Shown here piece after piece: positions 45,600 to 54,247 of a DNA stretch of 64,000 nt. Origin of the DNA: Bryobacterales bacterium. Its GTDB lineage: Bacteria > Acidobacteriota > Terriglobia > Bryobacterales > Bryobacteraceae. The stretch is from positions 52,329-116,328 of the forward strand of contig PLRJ01000087.1 in the NCBI GenBank assembly GCA_003163855.1. The letters are read 5' to 3'. Within the stretch, counting starts at the first letter, position 1. Each line of letters begins with the position of its first letter. The notes below the pieces were generated by a model. That model was given only the letters and a program-made list of their open reading frames with translations, had not been told where the DNA came from and did not search any database. The position numbers and the translations under genes are program-made.

Positions 45600-46436
45600 A
45601 TGAAAAAATGCTCAAAATGCATGGCGGAAAACGCCGTGGACGCAAAATTCTGCAAGTTGTGCTCCTCTCCCCTACAGCAGGGCGGAGGAAAAACTTGTCC
45701 CAGCGGTCGCCACACCATGGACCCTTCCTGGACCGAGTGCGCCTACTGCAAGGCCGAGTCGGGTGCCGCGCCGCCGCGCCCGGTTGCCAATCCGTTGCCG
45801 CCGCGGCCAGCACCGCCAGCCGGAGCCGGTCCTCGGGTGGCTACTCGCGTCGAAACAATGGTTGACGGCAGCGATGCTGCAGGTGTCACTCCGCCCGGCG
45901 CCTCCAGACCGCTGGTGCGGCCGCCCACCTATCGGGAAGACTCCCCGCTTCCGCCGCGCCCCGCTGGATCAGGACCTCGGCCCTTCACTCCGCCCGCTCC
46001 CGCGCCTCCCGCCGCGCCCACTCCTCCACCCAGCATGCCGCCGCAAGGCCGCAGAACTGTCTACGGTACGCCTTCGCCTTCCCTGCCATCCGTCACCAAA
46101 GCGCGCAAAATTGTCGGTTTACTCGTCACGTATAGTTGGCGGCCTGAAGGTCAGGTCTATGAAGTGCGCGAGGGCCGCAACCTCATCGGCCGCGACCCTA
46201 GTTGCGACATCTGCGTTACCGAAGATGAAACCATGTCGGCCACCAATAGCCACATCACTTTCCGCCAGAGCTTTGTCATTGGCGACATGGTCAGCATGAT
46301 GGGCACCGACGTAAATGGCATTCCGATCGAGCAGCAGTTTACCAGCTTGGATAGTCACTCACTCGTGCGCGCCGGCTCTACTCACTTCACCTTCATTGCG
46401 GTTGAGCTCCGCAAGCCGCAGGCGCCGGAAGCATAA
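45600..46436 (+). CDS. Zinc-ribbon and FHA domain protein
   Basis: A 278-residue protein. The N-terminus has two CxxC pairs (MKKCSKCMAENA..CKLC) and a further C..C pair in ECAYC, a zinc-ribbon pattern. A long Pro-rich linker (~60-165) follows, then an FHA domain (~180-270) with GRNLIGRDPSCDIC, SATNSHITFR and GTDVNGIPIE. FHA domains bind phosphothreonine, so this is a candidate substrate or adaptor of the kinase 1.4 kb upstream. The gene begins 10 bp after the phosphatase stop. Confidence 0.87.
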   Translation: MKKCSKCMAENAVDAKFCKLCSSPLQQGGGKTCPSGRHTMDPSWTECAYCKAESGAAPPRPVANPLPPRPAPPAGAGPRVATRVETMVDGSDAAGVTPPGASRPLVRPPTYREDSPLPPRPAGSGPRPFTPPAPAPPAAPTPPPSMPPQGRRTVYGTPSPSLPSVTKARKIVGLLVTYSWRPEGQVYEVREGRNLIGRDPSCDICVTEDETMSATNSHITFRQSFVIGDMVSMMGTDVNGIPIEQQFTSLDSHSLVRAGSTHFTFIAVELRKPQAPEA

Positions 46437-46446
46437 GACACCGGCC

Positions 46447-47028
46447 ATGAAAAAGTGTCCTAAATGCGGTTCGGTTTACACCAACGATTTCGTTTACTGT
46501 GATCAGGACGGCGCACCGCTCAGCGCTCGTTCCTCAAAAACCGTCTGGATCGTACTTGTGGTTGCTGTCATCGTCCTGGTTGCCGCCGGCTTCGCCGCCG
46601 TGCCTCTGCTGGATGCCTACGTCATGTCTCGGATGACCTTCAAAGTAGTCGACGCGTCGCTGCATGTGGATGAAGGTCATAGCGTATCGGCGCTCGAAAG
46701 CGTCTCAGCCAATCTCGTCGTGCAAGTGCAGAACGATAGTGTCGTCTCACCCAGCATGAAGTCGGTGAAGCTCAGTTGCACGGCTTCGGGCCAGAAGTTC
46801 GCGGAGATCGTATGGCCTTCAGCAGGCGAGCAGCCCATTCCCCTGCCTGCGGGTGCTCCCACAAAGGTGAACGTGCGCTTGCAGGCAGCCAAGGGCGCAT
46901 CGGGATTAGATCTACTCTTCCTGGCGATGAAGAAAACGCTCACCGCCGATTGCCAGGGAGATGCCGAAGTCAGCCTTTTTGGTTTGCCATTGACAAAGAA
47001 AATCAGTTTTGAAGAAAAGCTCTGGTAA
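46447..47028 (+). CDS. Zinc-ribbon membrane protein of unknown function
   Basis: A 193-residue protein; the ATG at 46447 starts MKKCPKCGSVYTNDFVYCDQDG, a zinc ribbon with CxxC and a second Cys, and the frame is open further upstream but without homologous features. One membrane helix lies at ~33-55 (WIVLVVAVIVLVAAGFAAVPLL). The rest (~60-190) is a beta-rich domain with no family I recognise. It begins 10 bp after the FHA gene and ends the operon, facing the convergent kinase gene. Confidence 0.8.
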   Translation: MKKCPKCGSVYTNDFVYCDQDGAPLSARSSKTVWIVLVVAVIVLVAAGFAAVPLLDAYVMSRMTFKVVDASLHVDEGHSVSALESVSANLVVQVQNDSVVSPSMKSVKLSCTASGQKFAEIVWPSAGEQPIPLPAGAPTKVNVRLQAAKGASGLDLLFLAMKKTLTADCQGDAEVSLFGLPLTKKISFEEKLW

Positions 47029-47032
47029 CGTC

Positions 47033-47050
47033 GCGCCCTCAAGGCGCTTT
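47033..47050. terminator. Short hairpin between convergent genes
   Basis: GCGCC (47033-47037) and GGCGC (47043-47047) enclose CTCAA, followed by TTT on the plus strand. It lies just after the plus-strand stop (47028) and covers the minus-strand stop (47039-47041). The stem is only 5 bp, so terminator activity is uncertain. Confidence 0.35.
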
Positions 47051-48748
47051 CACCCAAGGCTCGGCACAACTGGTCGGCATTTGCGGGCTCAGCGGAATCA
47101 GCAGCAGATCCTGTGTATTATCGTCTTTCCTTTGAGTTTCAATAATCCACCTTGAGTTGAAAGCGGCATTTAAGAAACTAACGTGCCTGGGCAAATTAGT
47201 GAACAAGAAGCCAGGCTTACCATGCCTCGACGTCCCCATCGAGCTCCCCGAGCAAACCAGCGTCCCGCTGGTTGGGGTAGTCGACACGGGCGTCTTCGGA
47301 ATGGGGGTCGGAATCGTGACTGGATCAACAGGTGGCTTCCTGATAGGCTCGGGCTCCGGCTGCGTTGGCACGGGAGTTTTCACAACTGGCGGCTTATCCG
47401 CCCTCGCCACCTGAGTATCGGTGCTCCTCGTGGGCTTTTTGGTAACTGGCGGGACAGTAGGCGTTCCCTTCGTATCGGTAGCGGCTACTGCCGCCACCGT
47501 GGACGTGTCGGCGGTCTTTACCACCGGTGTCTCCGTCTTATGCGAAGACCAATAATAATAGCCGCCGCCAGCACCCGCCAGCGCCAGCACTCCGGCCAGC
47601 GCTAAAATCATCGGCTGTCCGCCACTCTTGGCGGGCGGAGGCGCTTGGTACACCGGCGGCTGCTGCTGGCTCACCTGCGGAGGCAGATTCTGAAGCGCCG
47701 GCTCTATCGTGGTGCGCGGCGGCATCGTCCCGGGTCCTGGATTGGAGTCTAACGTGGTTCGGGGAGTCATCGGAGGCGCTGTGGGGTACCCCGTCACTCC
47801 GCCCGCCATACCTGCGCCCGCTGCGCTCCACGCCGTCGCTTCTGGCCCTTCAATGACTGTCTTCGACCGCATCGGCATTCCCGCCGGCGGTTGCCACTGC
47901 GGCGTCGGAGCCGGCTGCGATAAGGCCTCCATCACCTCATGGCAAGTTTGAAAACGGTCGGCCGGCTTTTTCTCCAGACAGCGCATTACAATCTGCTCGA
48001 CATATTCCGGAACATTCGGATTCAGTTCCCGCAACGGCCGCGCCTGCTGTCGTAAATGCTGGTCCTTTACGAAATACTCAGTGTCGCCTTCGCCTTCCTT
48101 GAAATCAAAAGGCGGGAACTCCGTCAGCATCTGGTACAGCACACAGCCATAGCTGTAGATATCGGAACGATGGTCCAGATCCTTCGATCCGATGATCTGC
48201 TCCGGACTCATGTAGTGCGGCGTGCCGATAGCCGTGCCCGCGCGCGTCACTCGCTGTTCCCGCATGAACAGAGCTATACCGAAATCCATCACATAGGCTC
48301 GCCCGCTGCTCTCCAGCAGGACGTTCGACGGCTTGATATCCCGGTGAACGACGCCCTCGCTGTGCGCATAATCCAAGGCGCTCAACACATCTTTAGAAAT
48401 CGAAATGACGGCGGGCAGCGGCATCGACGATTGCAGCTTAAACAGCCTGTGATCCAGACTCTCGCCCTTGATGTACTTCATCACCAGGAAGCTGCGACCG
48501 TCTACATAAAGAAAGTCGAAGGCTGAAACGATATTAGAATGCTGCAGATTCGCCTGGCGCTTGCCTTCACCGAGGAAGCGCTGTTCAACATCCGGTCGCC
48601 CGGCAAATCCCTGCGCCAGGAACTTGATGGCGACCGAGTTGCCAAGCACGATATTTCGGGCCCGCCAAACCTCCGCCATTCCTCCTTCGCCGAGCTTCTC
48701 TTCAAGAACGTACTGTCCTACCTGGTGTCCTGCAATTGGGGTTTCCAT
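47039..48748 (-). CDS. Hanks-type Ser/Thr kinase with single membrane helix and Pro/Thr-rich tail
   Basis: A 569-residue protein. The kinase domain (~10-275) has LGEGGMAEVWRARN, VAIKFLA, VVHRDIKPSNVLL, MDFGIALFM and GTPHYMSPEQ. A Pro-rich linker leads to a membrane helix at ~378-398 (MILALAGVLALAGAGGGYYYW), then a Pro/Thr-rich external segment with many PVP/PTP steps. The last ~75 residues form a small domain with two Cys (LVCSGSS; TSCAEPW) that could bind a ligand. Convergent with the FHA/zinc-ribbon operon. The ATG at 48748 is clear. Confidence 0.9.
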   Translation of the reverse strand: METPIAGHQVGQYVLEEKLGEGGMAEVWRARNIVLGNSVAIKFLAQGFAGRPDVEQRFLGEGKRQANLQHSNIVSAFDFLYVDGRSFLVMKYIKGESLDHRLFKLQSSMPLPAVISISKDVLSALDYAHSEGVVHRDIKPSNVLLESSGRAYVMDFGIALFMREQRVTRAGTAIGTPHYMSPEQIIGSKDLDHRSDIYSYGCVLYQMLTEFPPFDFKEGEGDTEYFVKDQHLRQQARPLRELNPNVPEYVEQIVMRCLEKKPADRFQTCHEVMEALSQPAPTPQWQPPAGMPMRSKTVIEGPEATAWSAAGAGMAGGVTGYPTAPPMTPRTTLDSNPGPGTMPPRTTIEPALQNLPPQVSQQQPPVYQAPPPAKSGGQPMILALAGVLALAGAGGGYYYWSSHKTETPVVKTADTSTVAAVAATDTKGTPTVPPVTKKPTRSTDTQVARADKPPVVKTPVPTQPEPEPIRKPPVDPVTIPTPIPKTPVSTTPTSGTLVCSGSSMGTSRHGKPGFLFTNLPRHVSFLNAAFNSRWIIETQRKDDNTQDLLLIPLSPQMPTSCAEPWVKAP

Positions 48749-48797
48749 TAGAAAATCCGTCTGTTAATACTAGCGGAGAATTATCGCGAAACTAACC

Positions 48798-48824
48798 AAA
48801 AATCAGAGCTTGGCAGCGCCAAGC
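48798..48824 (-). terminator. Intrinsic terminator after the kinase-PstS-OmpA gene
   Basis: A 7-bp perfect stem GCTTGGC/GCCAAGC (48808-48814 and 48818-48824) closes on a 3-base loop. On the minus strand it follows the stop of the gene at 48829-51252 by four bases and is followed by TCTGA then five T (the A-run at 48798-48802). It separates that gene from the next kinase gene. Confidence 0.75.
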
Positions 48825-48828
48825 GTCA

Positions 48829-51252
48829 TCACGGCACCCACACCTCAACGCGCCGGTTCTTTTCGCGTCCATCGTCGGTATTGTTGTTGCCAACCGGCAT
48901 CTCGGAAGACAATCCGTACGCCTCCGTTTGAATGCCGTTGTGCTGGAAACGCTCGGCCACGACTTGGGCCCGTTTCAGCGATAAAGCTTTATTAGCGGCC
49001 GGCGTGCCTTTGCTGTCGGCAAAGCCCAGCAGATAGACCTTCCCGCCGTTGGAAAGTATAGAAACCGCGCGCACCACGTCAGCTTCCGCCTTTGTGTCCA
49101 ACTGATCGCTATTCGGCCGGAAGCGGAACGTTAGGCGCATGCGCCGCTTGCCGGTGGTTATGGAACGATAGTCGCCGGGCGCGTCATCGGGCGCCGACAC
49201 CGACTCCAACGTCGCTTCCAAAGGCACATAGGTTTTCTTCACCACCTGCTGACCTTGATCACTCAGCACAAAATGCACGAATTTCGCCACAAGCGGAGAC
49301 GGAACCGGCGCCGTATACAAGAACAAGCGCCGCGACAGAATATAATCCTCGGTCGCCACCGTGAACGACTTAGGCAGCAGCGGTATGGTTGAACCGCCGT
49401 CCGAGACCGCCAGCGGTTGAGCCTCCCCTACCTGCGGCAAACCTACAAAGCCGATTCCGTCCGCATCGGCGGCCACCGCGCCGGCTATAGCTTCTCCGTT
49501 CGCCATAACCTTGGCGCCGTCTGAAACGGCATTCTTGTCCCCATGCAGCACCATGGCCACAAACGAATCGAATGTGCCCGATGTTTTATCCCGGCTGAAC
49601 AGATGAATCGGACCAGGACGACCTCCCACGGCCGACCAATCTGTTATCTTCCCCGAGAAAATATCTCCAATTTGCGCCCGCGTCAGCGACTGAACCGGGT
49701 TCGCGCGGTTCACAATGACGGCAATGCCATCTAGACCAATCACGTTTTCGCAAGCGAAGGAACGGAAATCGCCGATACCGGACAGCATCCGGTACTCCTT
49801 GTCATTAATAGGGCGTGAGGACATGCCGATCTCCGCTGTTCCTTTGGATAGCGCCGTAAACGCATTTCCGGATCCATTGGCTATCACTTCATAGAGCTGA
49901 GTGCGCGCATGGCCCGGCACACGCGCAGTGATGCGGAAAACGTCTTCATCCTTCCCGTCCGCCGTCTTTTCCTTCGAATCTTTCTGCTGGATATCGGTAC
50001 CGCCCTGGCTCCTCACAAACTCCTGCACCAGCTGCGGCGCGAGTTCTAAACCAACCGTAGTAGAGCCTTCCATGCGAAGTGCCGTCTCCGGGAACATGAA
50101 AAAGTAGGCATAGGCAGCGCCGCCAAGCAGCAGCGCTGCAATTACCAGGACCGCAATCATCCCCTTGCCCTTCTTCTGGGGCGGCGTCACCGGCGCGACG
50201 TAAGCCGGCGGCGTATAAACCGGTGGCGGCTCAACCGGCGGTCTGGGCGTCGCCGGCGGCGGCATATTGGGCGGCGGCGTTGCCACTCCGGCGAAGCTGC
50301 TGGGGTGGGAATTCGTGAACGCCGGTTGCTCGGTCATGGTAGCGCCGCGGCCCAAAGTCGCGCCCGGAGCTTGCGCCACAAACGCTTTCGCCACCGGCGG
50401 GGTTTGCGCTTGCAACTCCTCGCCGCGAATCGCCGCATCCAACGCCCGCATCACCTCACCGCAGGTTTGAAAACGATTGGCCGGATCTTTCTCCAGGCAC
50501 TTCAACACTACGGCCTCAATCTGCGGCGAAAGGCTCTTATTGAAATCGCGAATAGGCGGAGGCGACGAGCGCACGTGGCAATCTTTCACGTAGAACTCGG
50601 TCGAACCCTCTACGCCGAATGGAGGGCCGCCTGTCAACATCGCATACAAAACACAGCCGAAGCTGTAGATATCGGCCCGCGAATCCACGGCCTTAGGCCG
50701 CATTATCTGCTCCGGACTCATGTAGTCGGGCGTGCCCACCGACATTTCCGCGCGCGTAATCCGCCGTTCGTCGGTCAGCACCAGCGCAATACCAAAATCG
50801 GTCAGATAAACGTGGCCGGTAGCATCAATAAGGATATTGGAGGGCTTAACATCGCGGTGAACCACGCCGTTTGCATGAGCGAAATCGAGCACGCTCAAAA
50901 CATCCCACGATATTTCATGCACCTGCTCTAGGTCCAGCGGGCCGCCTTTCTGCGCGATGGTTTGTTCCAGATTGATTCCATCTATCAGTTGCATCACCAG
51001 AAAACTGCGGCCGTCCAACTGTAGAAAATCGGTGGCCGAAACCAGGTTCGGATGTTGCAGCCGCGCTTGGCTTTTTCCCTCGTTTAAAAAACGCGCCTCA
51101 AGCTCCGGATCGCCCGCGAAACGTGCCGACAGAAATTTGATGGCAACGAGATTGCCGAGGTGCAGATGCCTGGCGCGCCACACTTCCGCCATGCCGCCTC
51201 GGCCAATCATTGTCTCCAGGATGTACTGCCCAATTACGTTTCCTTGTTCCAT
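48829..51252 (-). CDS. Ser/Thr kinase fused to a PstS-like binding domain and an OmpA domain
   Basis: An 807-residue protein. Residues ~10-275 are a kinase: IGRGGMAEVWRARH, VAIKFLS (Lys39), VVHRDVKPSNIL (Asp134), TDFGIALVL and GTPDYMSPEQ. A Pro-rich linker and one membrane helix (~363-385) follow. Residues ~390-660 resemble a phosphate-type periplasmic binding protein: EGSTTVGLELAPQLVQEF, IFSGKITDWSAVGG and RDKTSGTFDSFV. Residues ~700-807 are an OmpA/MotB peptidoglycan-binding domain: FRPNSDQLDTKAEADV, LLGFADSKGTP, NKALSLKRAQVVAERF and NRRVEVWVP. This suggests a kinase that senses an oxyanion or small ligand while held to the cell wall. The gene has its own terminator. ATG at 51252. Confidence 0.9.
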   Translation of the reverse strand: MEQGNVIGQYILETMIGRGGMAEVWRARHLHLGNLVAIKFLSARFAGDPELEARFLNEGKSQARLQHPNLVSATDFLQLDGRSFLVMQLIDGINLEQTIAQKGGPLDLEQVHEISWDVLSVLDFAHANGVVHRDVKPSNILIDATGHVYLTDFGIALVLTDERRITRAEMSVGTPDYMSPEQIMRPKAVDSRADIYSFGCVLYAMLTGGPPFGVEGSTEFYVKDCHVRSSPPPIRDFNKSLSPQIEAVVLKCLEKDPANRFQTCGEVMRALDAAIRGEELQAQTPPVAKAFVAQAPGATLGRGATMTEQPAFTNSHPSSFAGVATPPPNMPPPATPRPPVEPPPVYTPPAYVAPVTPPQKKGKGMIAVLVIAALLLGGAAYAYFFMFPETALRMEGSTTVGLELAPQLVQEFVRSQGGTDIQQKDSKEKTADGKDEDVFRITARVPGHARTQLYEVIANGSGNAFTALSKGTAEIGMSSRPINDKEYRMLSGIGDFRSFACENVIGLDGIAVIVNRANPVQSLTRAQIGDIFSGKITDWSAVGGRPGPIHLFSRDKTSGTFDSFVAMVLHGDKNAVSDGAKVMANGEAIAGAVAADADGIGFVGLPQVGEAQPLAVSDGGSTIPLLPKSFTVATEDYILSRRLFLYTAPVPSPLVAKFVHFVLSDQGQQVVKKTYVPLEATLESVSAPDDAPGDYRSITTGKRRMRLTFRFRPNSDQLDTKAEADVVRAVSILSNGGKVYLLGFADSKGTPAANKALSLKRAQVVAERFQHNGIQTEAYGLSSEMPVGNNNTDDGREKNRRVEVWVP

Positions 51253-51302
51253 ATATCCTCAAACTTGATCAGCGAGATCTCGTCACTCTTCTACTCATAA
51301 CT

Positions 51303-51350
51303 CCGCCCGTCCCGGGCAGCATTTTAGCGTACCAGGAACGGGCGGTTTTT
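51303..51350 (+). terminator. Terminator-like hairpin, plus-strand orientation, between two minus-strand genes
   Basis: CCGCCCGT (51303-51310) and ACGGGCGG (51338-51345) are exact complements, followed by five T on the plus strand. No plus-strand gene ends here; both flanking genes are on the minus strand, where no T-run follows the stem. It could stop antisense transcription into the upstream gene, or be a folded mRNA end for the minus-strand gene ending at 51389. Confidence 0.55.
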
Positions 51351-51388
51351 CGCATCACCGGAACTGTCTAACAACGGTCTCGTTTCAG

Positions 51389-53164
51389 CTATTGAATGAT
51401 GCGTGACTTTCCGTTTATGAATGTTACCTTGATTCCGTCCGTGAAGATATATACCTTCCGCACACCTAAGTCAGCTATCTGCTTGGGCTGCCCTTCGATG
51501 GCAACAACCTCTTCAATCGTCTGGCCGGGTTTTAGTACCACGGTCTGAGTGGGAGCGGCCGGCGCCGTTGCAGGACTGTCGTTCTGCGCCAGTTGCTGGC
51601 CCGCGCTTGGCCCTCCGACTGCCGGCTGAGCTTCCGCCAGCGCCTGCGCTTCTGCTCTATCGGCTTCACTCACTTGCTGTTTCACCTCGCTCGCGACGTT
51701 CTGATCGGGTGGCGGCGCAGCCGCCGCGTAGGCAGCCTGCACTGGCGGCGCATTTGCCGAAGCCGGCATCGTTGGCAAACCACCAGTACCTTGTTTCTTC
51801 TGGAGTTCGGCCAAACCCTGGTCCAGCGCCTCCCGCATATGATTCTGCATCTCCTGCAGGTCGGCTATCTGGACGGAAACAGTAGCACCGTTATGGCATT
51901 CCTGTCCTCCCTTGCTGGCTAGCACAAGCACATTCGCGGCAACATCCTCCGCATTCGGAGCCCCACTAAGCTGGACGGCATCGCCCTCACTGATCGAGCA
52001 CTCGTTGCCACCCGAGTCCACCACGTCCAGATCCGTTCCCGCAACGAAAACATGCGGCTGGCCATCGGTCAGCGACCGCTCGATGCCTGGGGACACCGGA
52101 TCAGCGCCGTTCGAGGCACCGGTGGAAACCTCATTGTTCTCAAGCGCCAGTTGATTCTGCACTTCGTTGGCGATCTGCTGCTTGACCTGCGGCGACATCG
52201 GTGTTCCGCCGTTCATAGGCGGCACGTTGCCGGCCGCCGAAGCCGCATAGGCGTTGGCTAAGCTCTGGGAAACCATGTAATCGGTCAGCCACAGGGAAGG
52301 AGTTGCATAGACCGGCTCAGGCGTAAAGTAAGCGCCGTAATAGCCGCCCCACGGCGTCACAAAGGCATAGTGGACCGGCGCTGGAAATGGCTGATAGACA
52401 TAACCGTAAAACGCCGGGCGGTAATACACGGCCGGACGATAGACGTCGATGTTGACACCGTGATACATATAGCCGGCGTAATACCGTGGGTAAACGCGTC
52501 CGTTGACATAGTAGCTGCGCTGTCCGAATTCACGGCCTCCATAACGATACGGATGTTGCACGAACATTCGGTTCCGGTCGTTCACAAAGCGCGTGTGATC
52601 GCCGCGCATCACTTCCACATGATGGTTGCCCGTCAAACCGTGGTGAACTTCCATCCCCCGATTCGCGGCGCGAAAGTCCCCTGGCCGCCCGTTCGGACGG
52701 AAGCGGACCTCATGTCCCGAAGCTGTATGCGCAAAGCGGTCATGCGCTCCCACCGGACCGTGGAAGTCGCGGCTATGCTCCAGACGGGGGCGAGCAACTG
52801 AACCACGGTTCATTCCACCCCCCATAGGCGAATGAGCAACGGGACCCCCGGCGCGCACGCCACCGCCCGTGGTGTAACCGTGCGACGCTGCGGCCGCGTT
52901 GCCGTGGACACCACCGGTGGTGATACCGTTGCCGCGTGCCGCCGTAGCCGGACCAGCCGCACGGCCGGCTACACCAGTCTTGCCGCCGACTGCCGCTCCC
53001 GCCTTGGCAGGAGCAGTAGCATGGGCCGCAGGAGCGGAAACGTGCGCTACCGAGCCACCGCCACCACCATGTTTTTGAGCACTGGCCAATCCGGTGCTGA
53101 GAACTGCAGCGAACGTACAGGTCATCAGGCGGAAATAGAATTTGTGAGCTGCGGGGGTATTCAT
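51389..53164 (-). CDS. Secreted Gly/His/Tyr-rich protein with a BamE-like C-terminal module
   Basis: A 591-residue protein with a signal peptide (FAAVLSTGLASAQ). Residues ~30-190 are low-complexity (Gly, His, Ala, Val); ~190-310 are rich in Tyr/Pro/Arg (YYVNGRVYPRYY, PAVYYRPAFYGYVYQPFP). A middle part (~335-450) carries a domain with DLDVVDSGGNECSISEGDAVQL, then a Pro/Ala linker. The last ~50 residues, GQTIEEVVAIEGQPKQI..VYIFTDGIKVTFINGK, closely match the end of the next protein (53210-54007) and look like a SmpA/BamE-type fold. Function unknown; probably an envelope or surface protein. The pair lies 46 bp apart and is likely one operon. Confidence 0.75.
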   Translation of the reverse strand: MNTPAAHKFYFRLMTCTFAAVLSTGLASAQKHGGGGGSVAHVSAPAAHATAPAKAGAAVGGKTGVAGRAAGPATAARGNGITTGGVHGNAAAASHGYTTGGGVRAGGPVAHSPMGGGMNRGSVARPRLEHSRDFHGPVGAHDRFAHTASGHEVRFRPNGRPGDFRAANRGMEVHHGLTGNHHVEVMRGDHTRFVNDRNRMFVQHPYRYGGREFGQRSYYVNGRVYPRYYAGYMYHGVNIDVYRPAVYYRPAFYGYVYQPFPAPVHYAFVTPWGGYYGAYFTPEPVYATPSLWLTDYMVSQSLANAYAASAAGNVPPMNGGTPMSPQVKQQIANEVQNQLALENNEVSTGASNGADPVSPGIERSLTDGQPHVFVAGTDLDVVDSGGNECSISEGDAVQLSGAPNAEDVAANVLVLASKGGQECHNGATVSVQIADLQEMQNHMREALDQGLAELQKKQGTGGLPTMPASANAPPVQAAYAAAAPPPDQNVASEVKQQVSEADRAEAQALAEAQPAVGGPSAGQQLAQNDSPATAPAAPTQTVVLKPGQTIEEVVAIEGQPKQIADLGVRKVYIFTDGIKVTFINGKSRIIQ

Positions 53165-53209
53165 TGTGTACCTTCCTCTTTTTTGCCGCTTAAACGGCTT
53201 TAGTACCGG

Positions 53210-54007
53210 TTATTGAACGTCGCTGACCTTGTTGCCAACGAAAATCACTTTCATGTTTGGGTAAATGTAGATCTGTTTCGCTCCGGCATTCACTATCCGT
53301 TGCGGCTGTCCTAAAATCGCCGTCACTTGATCGGGCGTCTGGCCGACAGCAATTTTCTGCGTTGCCGTCGGAGCCGCATCGCTCGGCGGCGGAGGCGGCG
53401 GTATGGGCGGCGGAGCCTTTATAGAACCCCTGGGCGAGGACGGCGCTGGAACCGGCGGTGCTTGTTTCCCGCCCAGCGTCTCGCGGTCGAACACTTCAGC
53501 GATCGTCTGCTCCATCACATCCATCTGCGGCACCGTCCCCTTCGCAAATGGGAATCGCAGCAGCCCCTTATACCTGACATCTTCGAAGGGATCACTAAGC
53601 AAATCAAAGACCACCGCATCGTTCTTTACTTCAATCTGCGTCACCCACATCTTTTCCGTGGCCACAAACTTCCTCGGCTTGGGCACGCCCGGTATGTGAT
53701 CAAAGCCGTTTAGCAGCTTATTCTGCGAAATCTTGCCTTCTTTGAACGTGTTCGGCAGCGCCGTCGGATTGGCCAGCGGAACCATAATCAGGTTGTCTTT
53801 TTTAAGCACAAGGATAGTGCCTGCGGATAAAATATCCGTTTCGTCACCGGTCGTATGAGTCAGCTTGTAGAGGGAGGTTAGCCTTTGTTGAACCGCTTCT
53901 CGCGAATCTTGAGCGTGCGCTGATACGCAAGCCAGCGTTGCCGCCGCAATCAAGTATTTCCCCCAGCTAATCCGTATTAATAATCCCGCTTTTTGCAATC
54001 GAACCAC
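53210..54007 (-). CDS. Secreted protein with BamE-like C-terminal module
   Basis: A 265-residue exported protein (GTG at 54007 with AGGAAAG just before it; signal segment IAAATLACVSAHA). The middle (~45-185) is a beta-rich domain with LSAGTILVLKKDNLIMVP and KFVATEKMWVTQIEVKNDAVVF, seen in other acidobacterial exported proteins of unknown role. After a Pro-rich linker the last ~50 residues, VGQTPDQVTAILGQPQRIVNAG..IYIYPNMKVIFVGNKV, match the end of the upstream-numbered neighbour (51389-53164) and resemble a BamE/SmpA fold. I cannot assign a function. Confidence 0.75.
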   Translation of the reverse strand: MVRLQKAGLLIRISWGKYLIAAATLACVSAHAQDSREAVQQRLTSLYKLTHTTGDETDILSAGTILVLKKDNLIMVPLANPTALPNTFKEGKISQNKLLNGFDHIPGVPKPRKFVATEKMWVTQIEVKNDAVVFDLLSDPFEDVRYKGLLRFPFAKGTVPQMDVMEQTIAEVFDRETLGGKQAPPVPAPSSPRGSIKAPPPIPPPPPPSDAAPTATQKIAVGQTPDQVTAILGQPQRIVNAGAKQIYIYPNMKVIFVGNKVSDVQ

Positions 54008-54247
54008 CTTTCCTGGCCGTTTTCGGTCGCAACACCATACATCATCAAGCTGAAAGCAACAAGGATGAGCGTCCTCCGAAACCGCTCACCCTTTTCAGCT
54101 GCTCCTCTGATAACTAAGGCGTAAAGTTTGGCTTGTTTTGTGCAATTTCCTAGCCACTCGCTCGGGCCGGTCCACGTCATCAGCCGAGTCATTCCGCGCG
54201 TCACCTGGGCCCTTCGCTCTGTCGTCAGAAAGGTGCGAGGTGAACAC

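Noticed and set aside
40169..47028. A type VI secretion or stressosome locus, because of FHA, kinase and phosphatase genes
   Set aside because: No Tss/Hcp/VgrG or Rsb-type genes are present; only the phosphorylation parts are seen.
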